64,000 bases of DNA from an uncultured Treponema sp. (GCA_946411505.1 CAMKEG010000001.1:558001-622000); one strand, 5' to 3'. Shown: positions 35,501-44,424, numbered from the stretch's first letter. The notes: a model not told the origin generated them from the letters alone. A program made the numbers and translations.

Positions 35501-35718
35501 CCGATGGTCCTCACAACCCTTCCGCTTGAGTCCTCGATTATCAAGGCCCAGCCGGTGATTTTGCTCTTGTCCTTGACGCTGAATTTAACTTCAAGCGAGT
35601 CTTGGACGCCGTCGTTGTTAGGAGAAATATACTTTGGCTGGCTGGCCGTGTCGGCCGCGAAAAGGGCCGCCGCAAGGCTTCCCGCCAAAATCAACGCCGC
35701 GACGCGAATTTTTTTCAT
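32563..35718 (-). CDS. Large periplasmic protein with OmpA C-terminal domain
   Basis: 1051 residues. Signal peptide MKKIRVAALILAGSLAAALF then AADTAS. The body is a series of Ig-like repeats of the FlgD/FlgD-Ig type, each starting with a calcium-site-like SPNNDGVQD, FSPDGDGVKD, FSPDGDSRKD or FSPDNDGTDD block and containing WNGxxxxGxxxPDGxY. The last ~110 residues are an OmpA/MotB-like peptidoglycan-binding domain (VVGHANKTG, LSNARAAFVKDRL, NRRVEF). It probably links the outer envelope to peptidoglycan. AGGAG lies before the ATG. The beta-barrel gene upstream is 30 bases away, so the two are an operon. Specific partner unknown. Confidence 0.88.
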   Translation of the reverse strand: MKKIRVAALILAGSLAAALFAADTASQPKYISPNNDGVQDSLEVKFSVKDKSKITGWALIIEDSSGRVVRTIGNKVALPTAFNAKNFAKQILSKKQSVEVPPVVVWNGALENGETAPDGEYFYYITATDERKNKNSTKKSAVIVKNTPPSIKLSVLPEGQRIFGEGDKPEFSIGQSGSKEDKWTAKIEAADGTVVRNYAWTNCEPTPFNWPGTDDKGVIVPDGVYKYTISATDRAGNTSSAEVPNIIFSAEKPETNVIVSGSRYFSVPSKSKISSVKLDVVIPEPRRGSGNALVNWSVDIMDKAGAVVKSWSGVRGDVPPAQIVFDGKNKDGAQIADGEYCARVNAEYLNGYKAPTVKSPTFVFDTNPPSAAIVSYDDVFSPDGDGVKDTLTIKQSFGKKEGAPIRDWTGKIFKAGSDKPVYEWKFGANPPETVSWNGLDSSGNLCSDGGYDYELSASDLAGNSFSVKTSKEFSLDTSKTEVMLAASDAAFNPNGKRKTVTYASVLKASAVKSYNFEIKNSSGVVVFSLQGSGNVPGKITWNGKSSAGILCDDGIYKASISIESVNGSTARADAIPVQIDTVAPNVDLELSNMTFSPDGDSRKDALKVAAANSTAEDEWLATIVDAKGAVVKTYEWNGKIPASFEWDSSDDTGNKAPDGKYSLVVKASDKAGNDFSKKFDNIVVDTRPTNAYVTAALPGISPDSKTGLTEQKFALRLSLNEGIESWSFEIVDAKNVPVYAYDSSAKTIPAAFVWNGKDKDGKNLEGTFAGRLKIDYVKGNLVDVKTSAFICSVTPPALTVSVAPEFFSPDNDGTDDDCYISLRGATANGAKIVSWSFSINNPVETQKPGAFWKTSGTDKITPQIVWDGLSNTSREKDGKAERVQSAMDYPYVFTVTDSLGLTSVKTGVIPVDILVIPDGNVLKMAVPSIIFRSNHADFKTAEEAAGSQVTKAQAANNVRVLKRVAEILKKFPDYTVTVVGHANKTGAAGEDETLLKLSNARAAFVKDRLVDYGIKADRLSSEGKGASQPVAEFSDTANWWKNRRVEFILHK

Positions 35719-35748
35719 CTTACGCTCCTGTGCACGCCTAAAGAGGCT

Positions 35749-36765
35749 TTATTCCATTTCGATGTCCGGGCCCGACTTGTCCACCTGGCCCAAGCGCAAG
35801 ACAGCGCCGGCGCTGAACAAGTTGACGTCGAAGTCGACGTTCTTCCAAGCGGCGGACGGACAAAGCTCGCTCTTTGACCAATCGCGCTTCTTGACAAAGT
35901 CGCTCTTGCCCATTCCGATTCCAAACTTGAACACGACTCCAAGAGTGGGAATCCAAGAGTTGTTGCCGTCGTAGGCTTCCTTGGCGTTGAATTCCCAAGA
36001 GGAGTTGATTTGGACAAAGTCGCAAATGCGCATTTGGATTCCGGAATCAACTATAAAATTCATGAACAAGGGAGTGGTTACATCGACAGAAAGGCCCAAG
36101 ACAAATTTTTCTGTCTGAACCAACTCCGCGGCGGCTCCGGCCCTCATGGCCAAGAAGCCGGGATAGCCCTGCCAGTCATAATTCTTGTTGAATGTTTTTC
36201 CAATGTTGTTGGTGGATGCTGCTACGCGGAAATTCTTTAGGAAGCCCAAGTCGCCGAACTTATAGAGCGCGCCGGCGTCAAGAGTGAGCATCCAGTCCGC
36301 GCTGTATTCCCACTTGGCGCCAAAGCCGACGCCCACGCCAACAAAGAGGTTCTGGACGACTTCCTTTGAGGCGAAGGACTTTATGTGGACGCTGTCTCCA
36401 AGGCCCATGCAGTTTTCGTCAAGGATGAATTCCATTTCGCCGCCAAAGTTGGCCCAGTCGGTGGGAACGATGATTCCCGTTCCGAAAGCCTGCGAATAAA
36501 AGTTGGAGGAGCGGCGGCTGTTGAACATCGCCGTGTAGCCCAAGTCAAGGCTGACGCGCTCCTCCAAGCCTATCAAGGCGGGGTTGATTGTTCCGCCGGC
36601 GGGAATTACAGACTCAATGCCGCCGCCCGCGACGGAAATTCCGCCCGTCAAAAGTTCCGGATGGCTGAGGTAAAACAAGTTTTCGCCCTGAACAGGCGGA
36701 TTATAGGCAAAAACCGCTCCCAAAGAAAAAACACCCGCGATAAAAGACAAAAGGCTTTTCTTCAT
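35749..36765 (-). CDS. Outer-membrane beta-barrel protein, FadL/PorV/UPF0164-like
   Basis: A 338-residue protein with signal peptide MKKSLLSFIAGVFSLGAVFA. The mature N-terminus has GGIESVIPAGGTINPALIGL, a pattern seen in FadL- and PorV-type barrels and, as I recall, in the treponemal UPF0164 group. Alternating aromatic and polar residues through the chain and a C-terminal segment ending DIEME fit a barrel. It is co-transcribed with the OmpA-domain protein, and GGGAG precedes the ATG. Transport of hydrophobic solutes is a family-level guess. Confidence 0.65.
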   Translation of the reverse strand: MKKSLLSFIAGVFSLGAVFAYNPPVQGENLFYLSHPELLTGGISVAGGGIESVIPAGGTINPALIGLEERVSLDLGYTAMFNSRRSSNFYSQAFGTGIIVPTDWANFGGEMEFILDENCMGLGDSVHIKSFASKEVVQNLFVGVGVGFGAKWEYSADWMLTLDAGALYKFGDLGFLKNFRVAASTNNIGKTFNKNYDWQGYPGFLAMRAGAAAELVQTEKFVLGLSVDVTTPLFMNFIVDSGIQMRICDFVQINSSWEFNAKEAYDGNNSWIPTLGVVFKFGIGMGKSDFVKKRDWSKSELCPSAAWKNVDFDVNLFSAGAVLRLGQVDKSGPDIEME

Positions 36766-36867
36766 ACAAAACTCCCAAATGCAAATAAAATATTGCCATA
36801 AATTATAGCGAATTGTTAATTTTTATTCTATAGCCCTCGCCCCAAACGCGCGAACAACAAAAAGTTC

Positions 36868-36896
36868 TAGCAAAAGCGCGAAAAGTGTGATAGAAT
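36868..36896 (+). promoter_or_regulatory. Possible rubrerythrin promoter
   Basis: TAGCAA (36868-36873), 17-base spacer, TAGAAT (36891-36896). The -35 is the same variant as at scpB. The leader of about 35 bases contains the TGGAGG ribosome-binding site. No obvious PerR box. Confidence 0.45.
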
Positions 36897-36938
36897 AGAA
36901 ACCAACTTACAATCATTCAGTTTTTTATGGAGGAAACT

Positions 36939-37478
36939 ATGGCTAATCAGTACGCGGGAACGCAGACAGAAAAGAATTTGCAGACTGCCTTTGCGGGCGA
37001 GTCTCAGGCTAGGAACAAGTACACTTACTTTGCCAGCGTCGCTAAAAAAGAAGGATTCGAGCAAATCTCGGCCATTTTCTTGGCCACGGCGGACAACGAA
37101 AAGGAGCACGCCAAAATGTGGTTCAAGGAGCTTGGCGAGTTGGGAACGACGGCCCAAAACTTGGGAGCGGCGGCCGACGGCGAAAACTTTGAGTGGACCG
37201 ACATGTACGAAGGCTTCGCCAAGACCGCCGAGGAAGAAGGCTTCAAGGCTTTGGCCGCCAAGTTCCGCATGGTGGCCGCGATCGAAAAGCGCCACGAGGA
37301 GCGATACCGCGCCCTTTTGAAGAACGTTGAGACCGCGCAAGTCTTTGAAAAGAGCGAAGTCAAGGTTTGGGAATGCCGAAACTGCGGCCACATCGTCGTG
37401 GGAACAAAGGCTCCGGCCGCCTGCCCCGTTTGCGCCCATCCGCAAAGCTACTTTGAGGTAAGCGCCGAAAACTGGTAA
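36939..37478 (+). CDS. rbr: Rubrerythrin
   Basis: A 179-residue non-haem di-iron peroxidase that reduces hydrogen peroxide in anaerobes. The ferritin-like four-helix domain carries the iron ligands in [16 protein letters not shown] and EKRHEERY. The C-terminal rubredoxin domain binds one iron through CRNCGH and CPVCAH. ATG 36939 is preferred because TGGAGG lies just before it; an upstream in-frame ATG overlaps that site. It is a single-gene unit ending at a strong hairpin shared with enolase. Confidence 0.97.
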   Translation: MANQYAGTQTEKNLQTAFAGESQARNKYTYFASVAKKEGFEQISAIFLATADNEKEHAKMWFKELGELGTTAQNLGAAADGENFEWTDMYEGFAKTAEEEGFKALAAKFRMVAAIEKRHEERYRALLKNVETAQVFEKSEVKVWECRNCGHIVVGTKAPAACPVCAHPQSYFEVSAENW

Positions 37479-37500
37479 AAAATTTGAGCGAAAAGCGCTA

Positions 37501-37539
37501 AAAAATAGCCGGCTTTTGGTAGAAGCCGGCTATTTTTTT

Positions 37540-37541
<2 letters not shown>
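37501..37541. terminator. Bidirectional terminator between rbr and eno
   Basis: AAAAAATAGCCGGCTT pairs with AAGCCGGCTATTTTTT over a 7-base loop. A and T tracts on both sides serve both convergent genes; it abuts the enolase stop codon. Confidence 0.9.
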
Positions 37542-38909
<1,368 letters not shown>

Positions 38910-38914
38910 TAGTT

Positions 38915-38943
38915 AGACTATTGCAATAAAAACTTTTTGTCAA
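38915..38943 (-). promoter_or_regulatory. Enolase promoter
   Basis: Minus strand: perfect TTGACA (38943-38938), 17-base spacer, TAGTCT (38920-38915). Confidence 0.65.
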
Positions 38944-38952
38944 GCGCATTTA

Positions 38953-38981
38953 TTGAAACTTCCCGCCGTTTGCGCTATTAT
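38953..38981 (+). promoter_or_regulatory. Promoter of the NifU-like/GGGtGRT operon
   Basis: TTGAAA (38953-38958), 17-base spacer, TATTAT (38976-38981). Its -35 lies nine bases from that of the enolase promoter on the other strand. Confidence 0.75.
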
Positions 38982-39018
38982 ATTGTTCAACTTACACAAA
39001 CACATTAAGGAGAACTTC

Positions 39019-39720
39019 ATGACTTACACTGCGGAAGTGGAACATATGTGTCCCTTGGCTAAGGGCGCGTATCATGGACCGGCCCCGATTCCCGAAGAGG
39101 GCGAATGGGTCAAGGTAAAGAAAATTGAAGACGTTTCCGGATTCACCCACGGAATCGGTTGGTGCGCCCCCCAGCAAGGCGCCTGCAAGCTTTCTTTGAA
39201 CGTAAAGAACGGAATCATCGAGGAAGCTTTGGTCGAGACAATCGGCTGCTCAGGAATGACGCACTCAGCCGCCATGGCCTCAGAGATCTTGATTGGAAAG
39301 ACTTTGCTTGAAGCCTTGAACACTGACCTTGTTTGCGACGCCATCAACACAGCCATGCGCGAGCTTTTCATGCAGATTGTTTACGGCCGCACCCAGTCAG
39401 CCTACTCAAAGGACGGACTCAAGGTCGGAGCCTCTTTGGAGGACCTCGGAAAGAACTTGCGCTCTCAGGTTGGAACTATGTTCGCCACCAGAAAGACAGG
39501 CCCCCGCTACTTGGAAATGACCGAAGGCTACGTTGAGACTTGCGCCGTTGACAAGGACAACCAAATCATCGGCTACAACTGCATCAACTTTGGAAAATTG
39601 ATGGACGCGCTCAAGGCCGGAAAGCCCGCGCAGGAAGCCATCGAAGGCGCCCGCACCCACTACGGACGCGTGACAGCCGACCAGGGCATGGTCAAGCTCA
39701 TTGACCCCCGCAAAGAGTAA
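39019..39720 (+). CDS. NifU/IscU-like scaffold protein paired with GGGtGRT
   Basis: A 233-residue protein. The central region ETIGCSGMTHSAAMASEIL, then IGKTLLEALNTD, resembles the NifU/IscU N-terminal scaffold (GC...SS...I.GKTL.EA). Further Cys occur in EHMCPLAK, IGWCAPQQGAC, DLVCDAI, VETCAVD and GYNCINF, more than a plain IscU has. AAGGAG lies before ATG 39019. It is followed by a GGGtGRT-family gene in the same operon; I recall this pair recurring in anaerobes, with no known function. Binding of an iron-sulfur cluster is plausible but not shown. Confidence 0.8.
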   Translation: MTYTAEVEHMCPLAKGAYHGPAPIPEEGEWVKVKKIEDVSGFTHGIGWCAPQQGACKLSLNVKNGIIEEALVETIGCSGMTHSAAMASEILIGKTLLEALNTDLVCDAINTAMRELFMQIVYGRTQSAYSKDGLKVGASLEDLGKNLRSQVGTMFATRKTGPRYLEMTEGYVETCAVDKDNQIIGYNCINFGKLMDALKAGKPAQEAIEGARTHYGRVTADQGMVKLIDPRKE

Positions 39721-39780
39721 GTCGCAAAAATTGCCTCCATGCAATTTTTGCTTAGCGAGTTTTGCAAGCAAAACTCGGGA
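39721..39780 (+). repeat. Intercistronic double-hairpin element, GGGtGRT operon
   Basis: Directly after the TAA stop: GTCGCAAAAATTGC, loop, GCAATTTTTGC, CTTAGCGAGTTTTGC, GCAAAACTCG. It matches the element after the fliF stop codon, with the first stem's C-G pair replaced by T-A. A related hairpin (AAAAATCGCGC/GCGCGATTTTT, then CTTAACGG) occurs at 40990-41024. Confidence 0.65.
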
Positions 39781-39829
39781 TGTCTATCAATAAACTATTA
39801 AGCCGCATCCGTGCGGCAAGGAAAGATAA

Positions 39830-40867
39830 ATGGCATTATTTGAAGATTTTGAAGGCCGAATTCCTCAGGTGAACAAGGCTCTTAAAGAATACGGATTCAA
39901 GGAAGGCGAAGCCGGCTTGAACGAGGCCCGCGATCTTTGCAAGGCCCGCGGCTTTGACCCCTACGAGATCTGCCAGTCAACACAGCAGATTTGTTTTGAA
40001 GACGCCAAATGGGCTTACGTTTTGGGAAGCGCCATCGCGATCAAGGAAGCCGAAAAGACAGGCGACAAGACTGGTTCCACAGCCGCCGCCAACATCGGAA
40101 AAGGCTTGCAGGCATTCTGCTTGCCCGGCTCTGTAGCCGACGACCGCAAGGTTGGACTTGGCCACGGAAACTTGGGCGCCCGCTTGCTCAGCGAAGAAAC
40201 CCAGTGCTTTGCCTTCTTGGCCGGACACGAGTCTTTCGCCGCCGCCGAAGGAGCGATTAAAATCGCCGCCAACGCCAACAAGGTTCGCAAGAACAAGCTT
40301 CGCGTAATCCTTAACGGCCTTGGAAAGGACGCCGCGCAAATCATCAGCCGCATCAACGGCTTTACCTACGTTCAGACTGAATTTGACTACTTTAACGGAC
40401 AGGGAACCGACAAGGCCCTCAAGGTCGTCAAGGAAGTTCCGTATGGCTCCAACCCCGACCGCTTGATCGTCAAGTGCTACGGCGCCGACGACGTTCGCGA
40501 GGGCGTTGCCATCATGTGGCACGAGGACGTTGACGTTTCAATCACAGGAAACTCAACAAACCCGACGCGCTTCCAGCACCCGGTTGCCGGAACATACAAG
40601 AAAGAGCGCTTGCTCGCCGGAAAGAAGTACTTCTCAGTCGCTTCTGGCGGCGGAACGGGACGCACCTTGCACCCGGACAACATGGCTGCCGGCCCTGCCT
40701 CTTACGGCTTTACCGACACGCTCGGAAGAATGCATTCCGACGCCCAGTTCGCCGGATCTTCTTCTGTTCCCGCCCACGTTGAGATGATGGGCTTTATGGG
40801 AATGGGCAACAACCCGATGGTAGGCTGCACTGTGGCTTGCGCCGTCGCGGTCGCTGGTTCGTTCTAA
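39830..40867 (+). CDS. GGGtGRT family protein
   Basis: A 345-residue protein named for its motif: SGGGTGRTLHPDN at about 271-283. Other conserved-looking blocks are ALFEDFEGRIPQVNKALKEY at the N-terminus, SVADDRKVGLGHGNLGARLL, and the C-terminal GMGNNPMVGCTVACAVAVAG then SF. Family function is not known to me. It shows no signal peptide or membrane segment and is presumably cytosolic. AAGGA lies before the ATG. It is the second gene of the NifU-like operon and ends at a strong terminator. A ten-codon echo of its C-terminus appears 200 bases downstream. Confidence 0.88.
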   Translation: MALFEDFEGRIPQVNKALKEYGFKEGEAGLNEARDLCKARGFDPYEICQSTQQICFEDAKWAYVLGSAIAIKEAEKTGDKTGSTAAANIGKGLQAFCLPGSVADDRKVGLGHGNLGARLLSEETQCFAFLAGHESFAAAEGAIKIAANANKVRKNKLRVILNGLGKDAAQIISRINGFTYVQTEFDYFNGQGTDKALKVVKEVPYGSNPDRLIVKCYGADDVREGVAIMWHEDVDVSITGNSTNPTRFQHPVAGTYKKERLLAGKKYFSVASGGGTGRTLHPDNMAAGPASYGFTDTLGRMHSDAQFAGSSSVPAHVEMMGFMGMGNNPMVGCTVACAVAVAGSF

Positions 40868-40888
40868 CGCGATTTTGCAATTGAACGG

Positions 40889-40918
40889 GTCCCGCTCTTT
40901 TTGGGCGGGACTTTTTTT
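40889..40918 (+). terminator. Terminator of GGGtGRT operon
   Basis: GTCCCGC pairs with GCGGGAC over a T-rich loop, followed by seven T. Confidence 0.9.
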
Positions 40919-41041
40919 ATGGCGCAAGCCACAGCAAGCAGTGGCCGTCGCTCGCTAGTCTCGCTCCGAGGCGTTTTATCGATGAACCTAAAAAATCGCG
41001 CTGTCGCGCGATTTTTCTTAACGGTTCTTCGATTTTTGCCA

Positions 41042-41071
41042 TGCGCCGTCGCCGTAGCGGGAAGTTTCTAA
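41042..41071 (+). pseudogene. Remnant of a second GGGtGRT gene 3' end
   Basis: Ten codons, TGC to TAA, translate to CAVAVAGSF-stop, exactly the C-terminus of the neighbouring GGGtGRT protein. Several codons differ silently (GCC/GCG, GTA/GTC, GCG/GCT, GGA/GGT, AGT/TCG). Upstream sequence in the same frame does not match, so only the tail survives. Confidence 0.7.
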
Positions 41072-41086
41072 GATTTTTGTAAATCG

Positions 41087-41121
41087 AAAAGGCCTCGTTC
41101 GTTTGAACGGGGCCTTTTTTT
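41087..41121 (+). terminator. Second terminator, after the gene remnant
   Basis: AAAGGCCTCGTTC-GTTT-GAACGGGGCCTTT with one G-U pair, followed by a T run. It has no intact gene in front of it; it matches the idea of a duplicated and decayed gene. Confidence 0.85.
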
Positions 41122-41198
41122 ATGTGGCTTTAGCCTGGCAAGCTCACAGCAAGCAGTGGCCGTCGCCGACTCTTTCTAAGCGTTTCAGCGGAATTTTC

Positions 41199-41227
41199 TT
41201 GCGTTTTCTCCAATACCGTTGTAAAAT
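41199..41227 (+). promoter_or_regulatory. Promoter of EAL gene
   Basis: TTGCGT (41199-41204), 17-base spacer, TAAAAT (41222-41227); AAGGAAGAGAG lies before the ATG at 41255. Confidence 0.65.
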
Positions 41228-41254
41228 GGAACGTTAAGGAAGAGAGAAAATCCA

Positions 41255-43183
41255 ATGAAAAGTTTTCTTGAAAAAACAATAGCTTTCATAAACAAAAGCA
41301 AGCCTTCGCCCTTTGTAAGGGAATACCTATTTTTGTCCAACGCCCGGGCCAGCATATACGTTTCTTCGCTCGTGGCCGTCCTTGAAATTTGGATGCTCGT
41401 GATGATGATTACGGGCGTCATAAAGGATTCCGGCAATTACAGCGTTCAATGGCTTTTGACCCATACAATAGCCTATGTTTCCCTTTTGGCGATTTCCGTC
41501 GTAATGCTGGCCTACGCGATTCTATACCTTAGGAAAAAGGCGTCGTGCCGCGCGGCGGGAACGGCGATAAAGATTTTGTTTTCGCTCGCGATGGTAGTTT
41601 TTGGCCTCTTTGTCTCCTGCACCAGCGCGGACAGGGGCGGCCAAGTCTTCGCCTTCATGACGGTAATCGTATTTTTAAACTGCATTCTGATTTGGCACCC
41701 GGCGATTTCATTCATAAGCTTGGCCGCGATATTTTTTGTCTACATTTACTTGCAGGAAAAAATCATACCGATAACGTTCAGCGTAAAAGTCAACGCCTTC
41801 ACCACCTGGCTGGCCATTTTCGCGGCCACGCTCAACACTTACCAGCAAAAAAAGACGGAAGCGCGGAAGGACGAAAAGCTAAGGGAGCTAAACGCCTATC
41901 TTGAGAAGATGTCTTTGTTGGACGAATTGACTTCACTTCCAAACATGAAATGCTTTTACGCAAAGGCCGCCGAGCGCTTTGCCGACCCGCTAAACGACAT
42001 CAAGCGGCTGCGGCTTGTCTTTATGGACGTAGAAAATTTCAAGAACTACAACGAAAAATACGGCTTCGCGGCCGGAACTGAATTCCTAAAAACCGTCGCC
42101 CAAATTGTGAACGGCGCCTTTAAGGGCGACTTGACCGCGCGTTTTTCCGACGACCACTTTGTCGCGCTTGCCGACGCGGACGGCTTGGAAGCGAAAATTC
42201 AAAAGATTCAAAACGACATGCGAGAGCAAGAACTTTTCGTCCAGCTTAGAATAAAGGCCGGAATCTACGCGCCAAAGAATCGTACGGAGTCGCCCAACCT
42301 TGCCTGCGACCGCGCGCGCTACGCCTGCGAGTCAATCAAAAAGCATTATGGCCGCGACGTGATTGAATACGATTCTTCCATGCAAAAAGAATTCAGGCAA
42401 AAGCAGTACATAATAAACAACTTGGACAAGGCGATAAAAAAAGGCTTCATCAAAGTTTATTACCAGCCTGTCGTTTGGGCGGAAAACGGAAACCTTTGCG
42501 GCGTGGAAGCCTTGGCCCGCTGGGAAGACCCCGAGTTTGGCCTTATGCCGCCGGGCGCCTTTGTTCCTATTTTGGAAGAGTACCATTTGATACACAAGCT
42601 GGACCTTTGCGTCATGGAAACCGCTTGCAAGGACTTAAAGGAGGCGATTGACAACAAGCGGCCTGTCGTTCCGATTTCGGTGAATTTTTCGCGGCTGGAC
42701 TTTGAGCTTGTGAACCCCGCCGAAGAGCTTGAGCGATGTACAAAAAAATACGGAGTTTCGCGCCTTTTCATTCACATTGAGATTACCGAAAGCGCCCTTT
42801 CTTCGAGCGACGAAAAGTTGAAGAAATCGCTTGAGACTTTCAGAAAAAACGGGAATTCCTTGTGGCTTGACGACTTTGGCTCAGGCTATTCCGGCTTGAA
42901 CGTCCTTAAAGATTTTTCCTTTGACCTTATGAAAATAGACATGGCATTCCTTTCGGAATTTTCCGGCAACGAAAAGTCACAGCCGATATTGACTTCGATT
43001 GTCTCTTTGGCGCAAAAGATTGGAATGCAAACCCTTACCGAGGGCGTGGAAACGGAAGAAGAGCGAGACTTCCTAAAATCCATCGGCTGCCAGCGCCTGC
43101 AGGGATTCTTGTTTGGAAGGCCAATGCCAAAACACGAACTTTCCCAAAAAATCGCAAGCGGCGTTTATGTCGTCGGCGCGTAG
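41255..43183 (+). CDS. Membrane c-di-GMP phosphodiesterase, degenerate GGDEF plus EAL
   Basis: 642 residues. About five to six transmembrane helices span residues 30-200 (for example SLLAISVVMLAYAILYL and AISFISLAAIFFVYIYL). A GGDEF-fold domain follows (SLLDELTSLPNMKCFYAKAA), but the active-site loop is ARFSDDHF instead of GGDEF, so cyclase activity is unlikely. The EAL domain is complete by eye: VEALARW near 418, NFSRLDF, EITES, DDFGSGYSGL, KIDMAFL and EGVETEEE, the residues that bind metal and c-di-GMP. It should therefore hydrolyse c-di-GMP. It stands alone between two terminated units. Confidence 0.92.
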   Translation: MKSFLEKTIAFINKSKPSPFVREYLFLSNARASIYVSSLVAVLEIWMLVMMITGVIKDSGNYSVQWLLTHTIAYVSLLAISVVMLAYAILYLRKKASCRAAGTAIKILFSLAMVVFGLFVSCTSADRGGQVFAFMTVIVFLNCILIWHPAISFISLAAIFFVYIYLQEKIIPITFSVKVNAFTTWLAIFAATLNTYQQKKTEARKDEKLRELNAYLEKMSLLDELTSLPNMKCFYAKAAERFADPLNDIKRLRLVFMDVENFKNYNEKYGFAAGTEFLKTVAQIVNGAFKGDLTARFSDDHFVALADADGLEAKIQKIQNDMREQELFVQLRIKAGIYAPKNRTESPNLACDRARYACESIKKHYGRDVIEYDSSMQKEFRQKQYIINNLDKAIKKGFIKVYYQPVVWAENGNLCGVEALARWEDPEFGLMPPGAFVPILEEYHLIHKLDLCVMETACKDLKEAIDNKRPVVPISVNFSRLDFELVNPAEELERCTKKYGVSRLFIHIEITESALSSSDEKLKKSLETFRKNGNSLWLDDFGSGYSGLNVLKDFSFDLMKIDMAFLSEFSGNEKSQPILTSIVSLAQKIGMQTLTEGVETEEERDFLKSIGCQRLQGFLFGRPMPKHELSQKIASGVYVVGA

Positions 43184-43195
43184 AACAGGCCGCCC

Positions 43196-43780
43196 TTACA
43201 AAAAGACAATTCCAAAAAGCGCGCCAGCTAGCACTATCGCTATCGGATGAACCTTTGTGAAGAACAAGGCAAGGACGGCGGCCGCGTAAAAGGCGGCGCT
43301 CTTCCATTTTACAAGGCCCGCCAGCGCTTTTAGGCTAAAGGCCGCCCCGCCAGCAAGAGCGCTCAAATTAAGAAGGGCCAGGGCAAAGACTTGCGCGCAG
43401 GCCACCAAAACGATTCCGCTTGTGGCGGGCCTTAAAGTCTTAAAGGCCGCCTTTACGACAGGCTTTTCTTGGAAGCGCGCGAAAAATTTCGCGATTAAAA
43501 TTATGCAAATGTATGACGGAAGAATCTCTCCAAGCGTCGCGACTATTCCGCCAAAAGTTCCGTGGAACTCGTAGCCGATGTAAGTGGCCATGTTTACGCC
43601 AATCGGGCCTGGAGTGCTTTCTGAAATCGCGACCATGTTGAAAAATTTTTCGCTTGTTATCCAGCCGCGGCCGACGACGATTTGCTGCATGCTTGTGATT
43701 GCCACCAAGCCGCCGCCGATTGTAAAAAGGCCTATGTAAAAGAAAATGCAAAAAAGTTCAAGCAAAGTCGGAGCGCTCAT
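43196..43780 (-). CDS. Chromate transporter, half-size subunit 2
   Basis: A 194-residue membrane protein of the CHR family with about six helices. The motif FYIGLFTIGGGLVAITSMQQ and SESTPGPIGVNMATYIGYEF are typical of the domain. Half-size CHR proteins work in pairs, and this one overlaps the other half by four bases, so translation is coupled. The family is named for chromate export, but the natural substrate in many anaerobes is uncertain. Confidence 0.92.
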   Translation of the reverse strand: MSAPTLLELFCIFFYIGLFTIGGGLVAITSMQQIVVGRGWITSEKFFNMVAISESTPGPIGVNMATYIGYEFHGTFGGIVATLGEILPSYICIILIAKFFARFQEKPVVKAAFKTLRPATSGIVLVACAQVFALALLNLSALAGGAAFSLKALAGLVKWKSAAFYAAAVLALFFTKVHPIAIVLAGALFGIVFL

Positions 43781-44388
43781 TCTTTGCCCTCCCCCGCGTC
43801 GGAATCGGTCGAGGCGGCGGCGTTTTTGGCCTTGCCCTCGTCCTTCTTTTTCGCGGCCAAATGAATCGCGACTCCCAAAAAGGCCGACGAAAAAATCACA
43901 AGGACAACGTTGACCTTAAAAAAGTAAACCAAGACAAAGGCCAGGGCAAAAAGCAAAAACGTGAACACCGATGAGACGGTCTTTCCCGAAAGCTTGATTA
44001 TCGAATAGGACAAGTTGGCCGCGACCGCGATGTTTATTCCCATCAGCGCTTTTTTTATGACAGGAATTTGCTCCACCGTGTTTATGCAGGAGGCCAAAAG
44101 GCAAATTATGATTATCGACGGAATCACAACCGCCAGGGTTGAGACCGCCGCTCCCAAAGAGCCTTTTAGCTTGTGGCCGCAAAAGGTGGCGACGTTGACG
44201 GCGATGATTCCCGGCGTGGCTTGGCTTATCGCGTAGTAGTCAATCAACTCGTCTTGGCTGACCCAGCCTTTTTTTTGGCAAAGCTCGCGGTCGATTATTG
44301 GAAGCATCGAAATGCCTCCGCCAAAAGTCACCGCTCCAATCTTAAAGAAAGACCAAAAAAGTTCGAATAAAATCCTTGCGCCAGCCAT
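43777..44388 (-). CDS. Chromate transporter, half-size subunit 1
   Basis: A 203-residue CHR-domain protein: ELFWSFFKIGAVTFGGGISM, then DYYAISQATPGIIAVNVATF. I use ATG 44388: it starts at the conserved N-terminus and lies seven bases after a TTGCCG-17-TATACT promoter. The longer frame back to 44475 would run through that promoter. No ribosome-binding site is seen, which points to a leaderless mRNA. The C-terminus is charged (KKKDEGKAKN). It overlaps the second half at ATGA. Confidence 0.9.
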   Translation of the reverse strand: MAGARILFELFWSFFKIGAVTFGGGISMLPIIDRELCQKKGWVSQDELIDYYAISQATPGIIAVNVATFCGHKLKGSLGAAVSTLAVVIPSIIIICLLASCINTVEQIPVIKKALMGINIAVAANLSYSIIKLSGKTVSSVFTFLLFALAFVLVYFFKVNVVLVIFSSAFLGVAIHLAAKKKDEGKAKNAAASTDSDAGEGKE

Positions 44389-44395
44389 GCGGTTC

Positions 44396-44424
44396 AGTAT
44401 AGAAGAAAAGAGAAAAGTCGGCAA
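44396..44424 (-). promoter_or_regulatory. Chromate transporter promoter, leaderless type
   Basis: Minus strand: TTGCCG (44424-44419), 17-base spacer, TATACT (44401-44396), seven bases, ATG. Confidence 0.65.

Larger units (their letters stand above)
40930..41166 (+). repeat. Pair of 22-base direct repeats, each after a terminator
   Basis: CACAGCAAGCAGTGG followed by CCGTCGC occurs at 40930-40951 and at 41145-41166. Each lies shortly after a hairpin with a T run, so the order [gene end]-[terminator]-[repeat] is duplicated. Confidence 0.85.
40868..41254. other. 387-base intergenic region with duplicated gene tail
   Basis: Contains the GGGtGRT terminator, a 22-base direct repeat (40930-40951 and 41145-41166), a large imperfect hairpin (about 40980-41031), a remnant of the GGGtGRT C-terminus, a second terminator and the promoter of the EAL gene. 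No intact gene seen. Confidence 0.8.

Noticed and set aside
38953..39018. Upstream extension of the NifU-like protein to 38953
   Set aside because: That stretch contains the promoter itself; AAGGAG places the start at 39019.
41087..41121. Possible small RNA gene ending at the second terminator downstream of the GGGtGRT gene
   Set aside because: No promoter is visible between the two terminators, and the duplicated gene tail explains the orphan terminator better.
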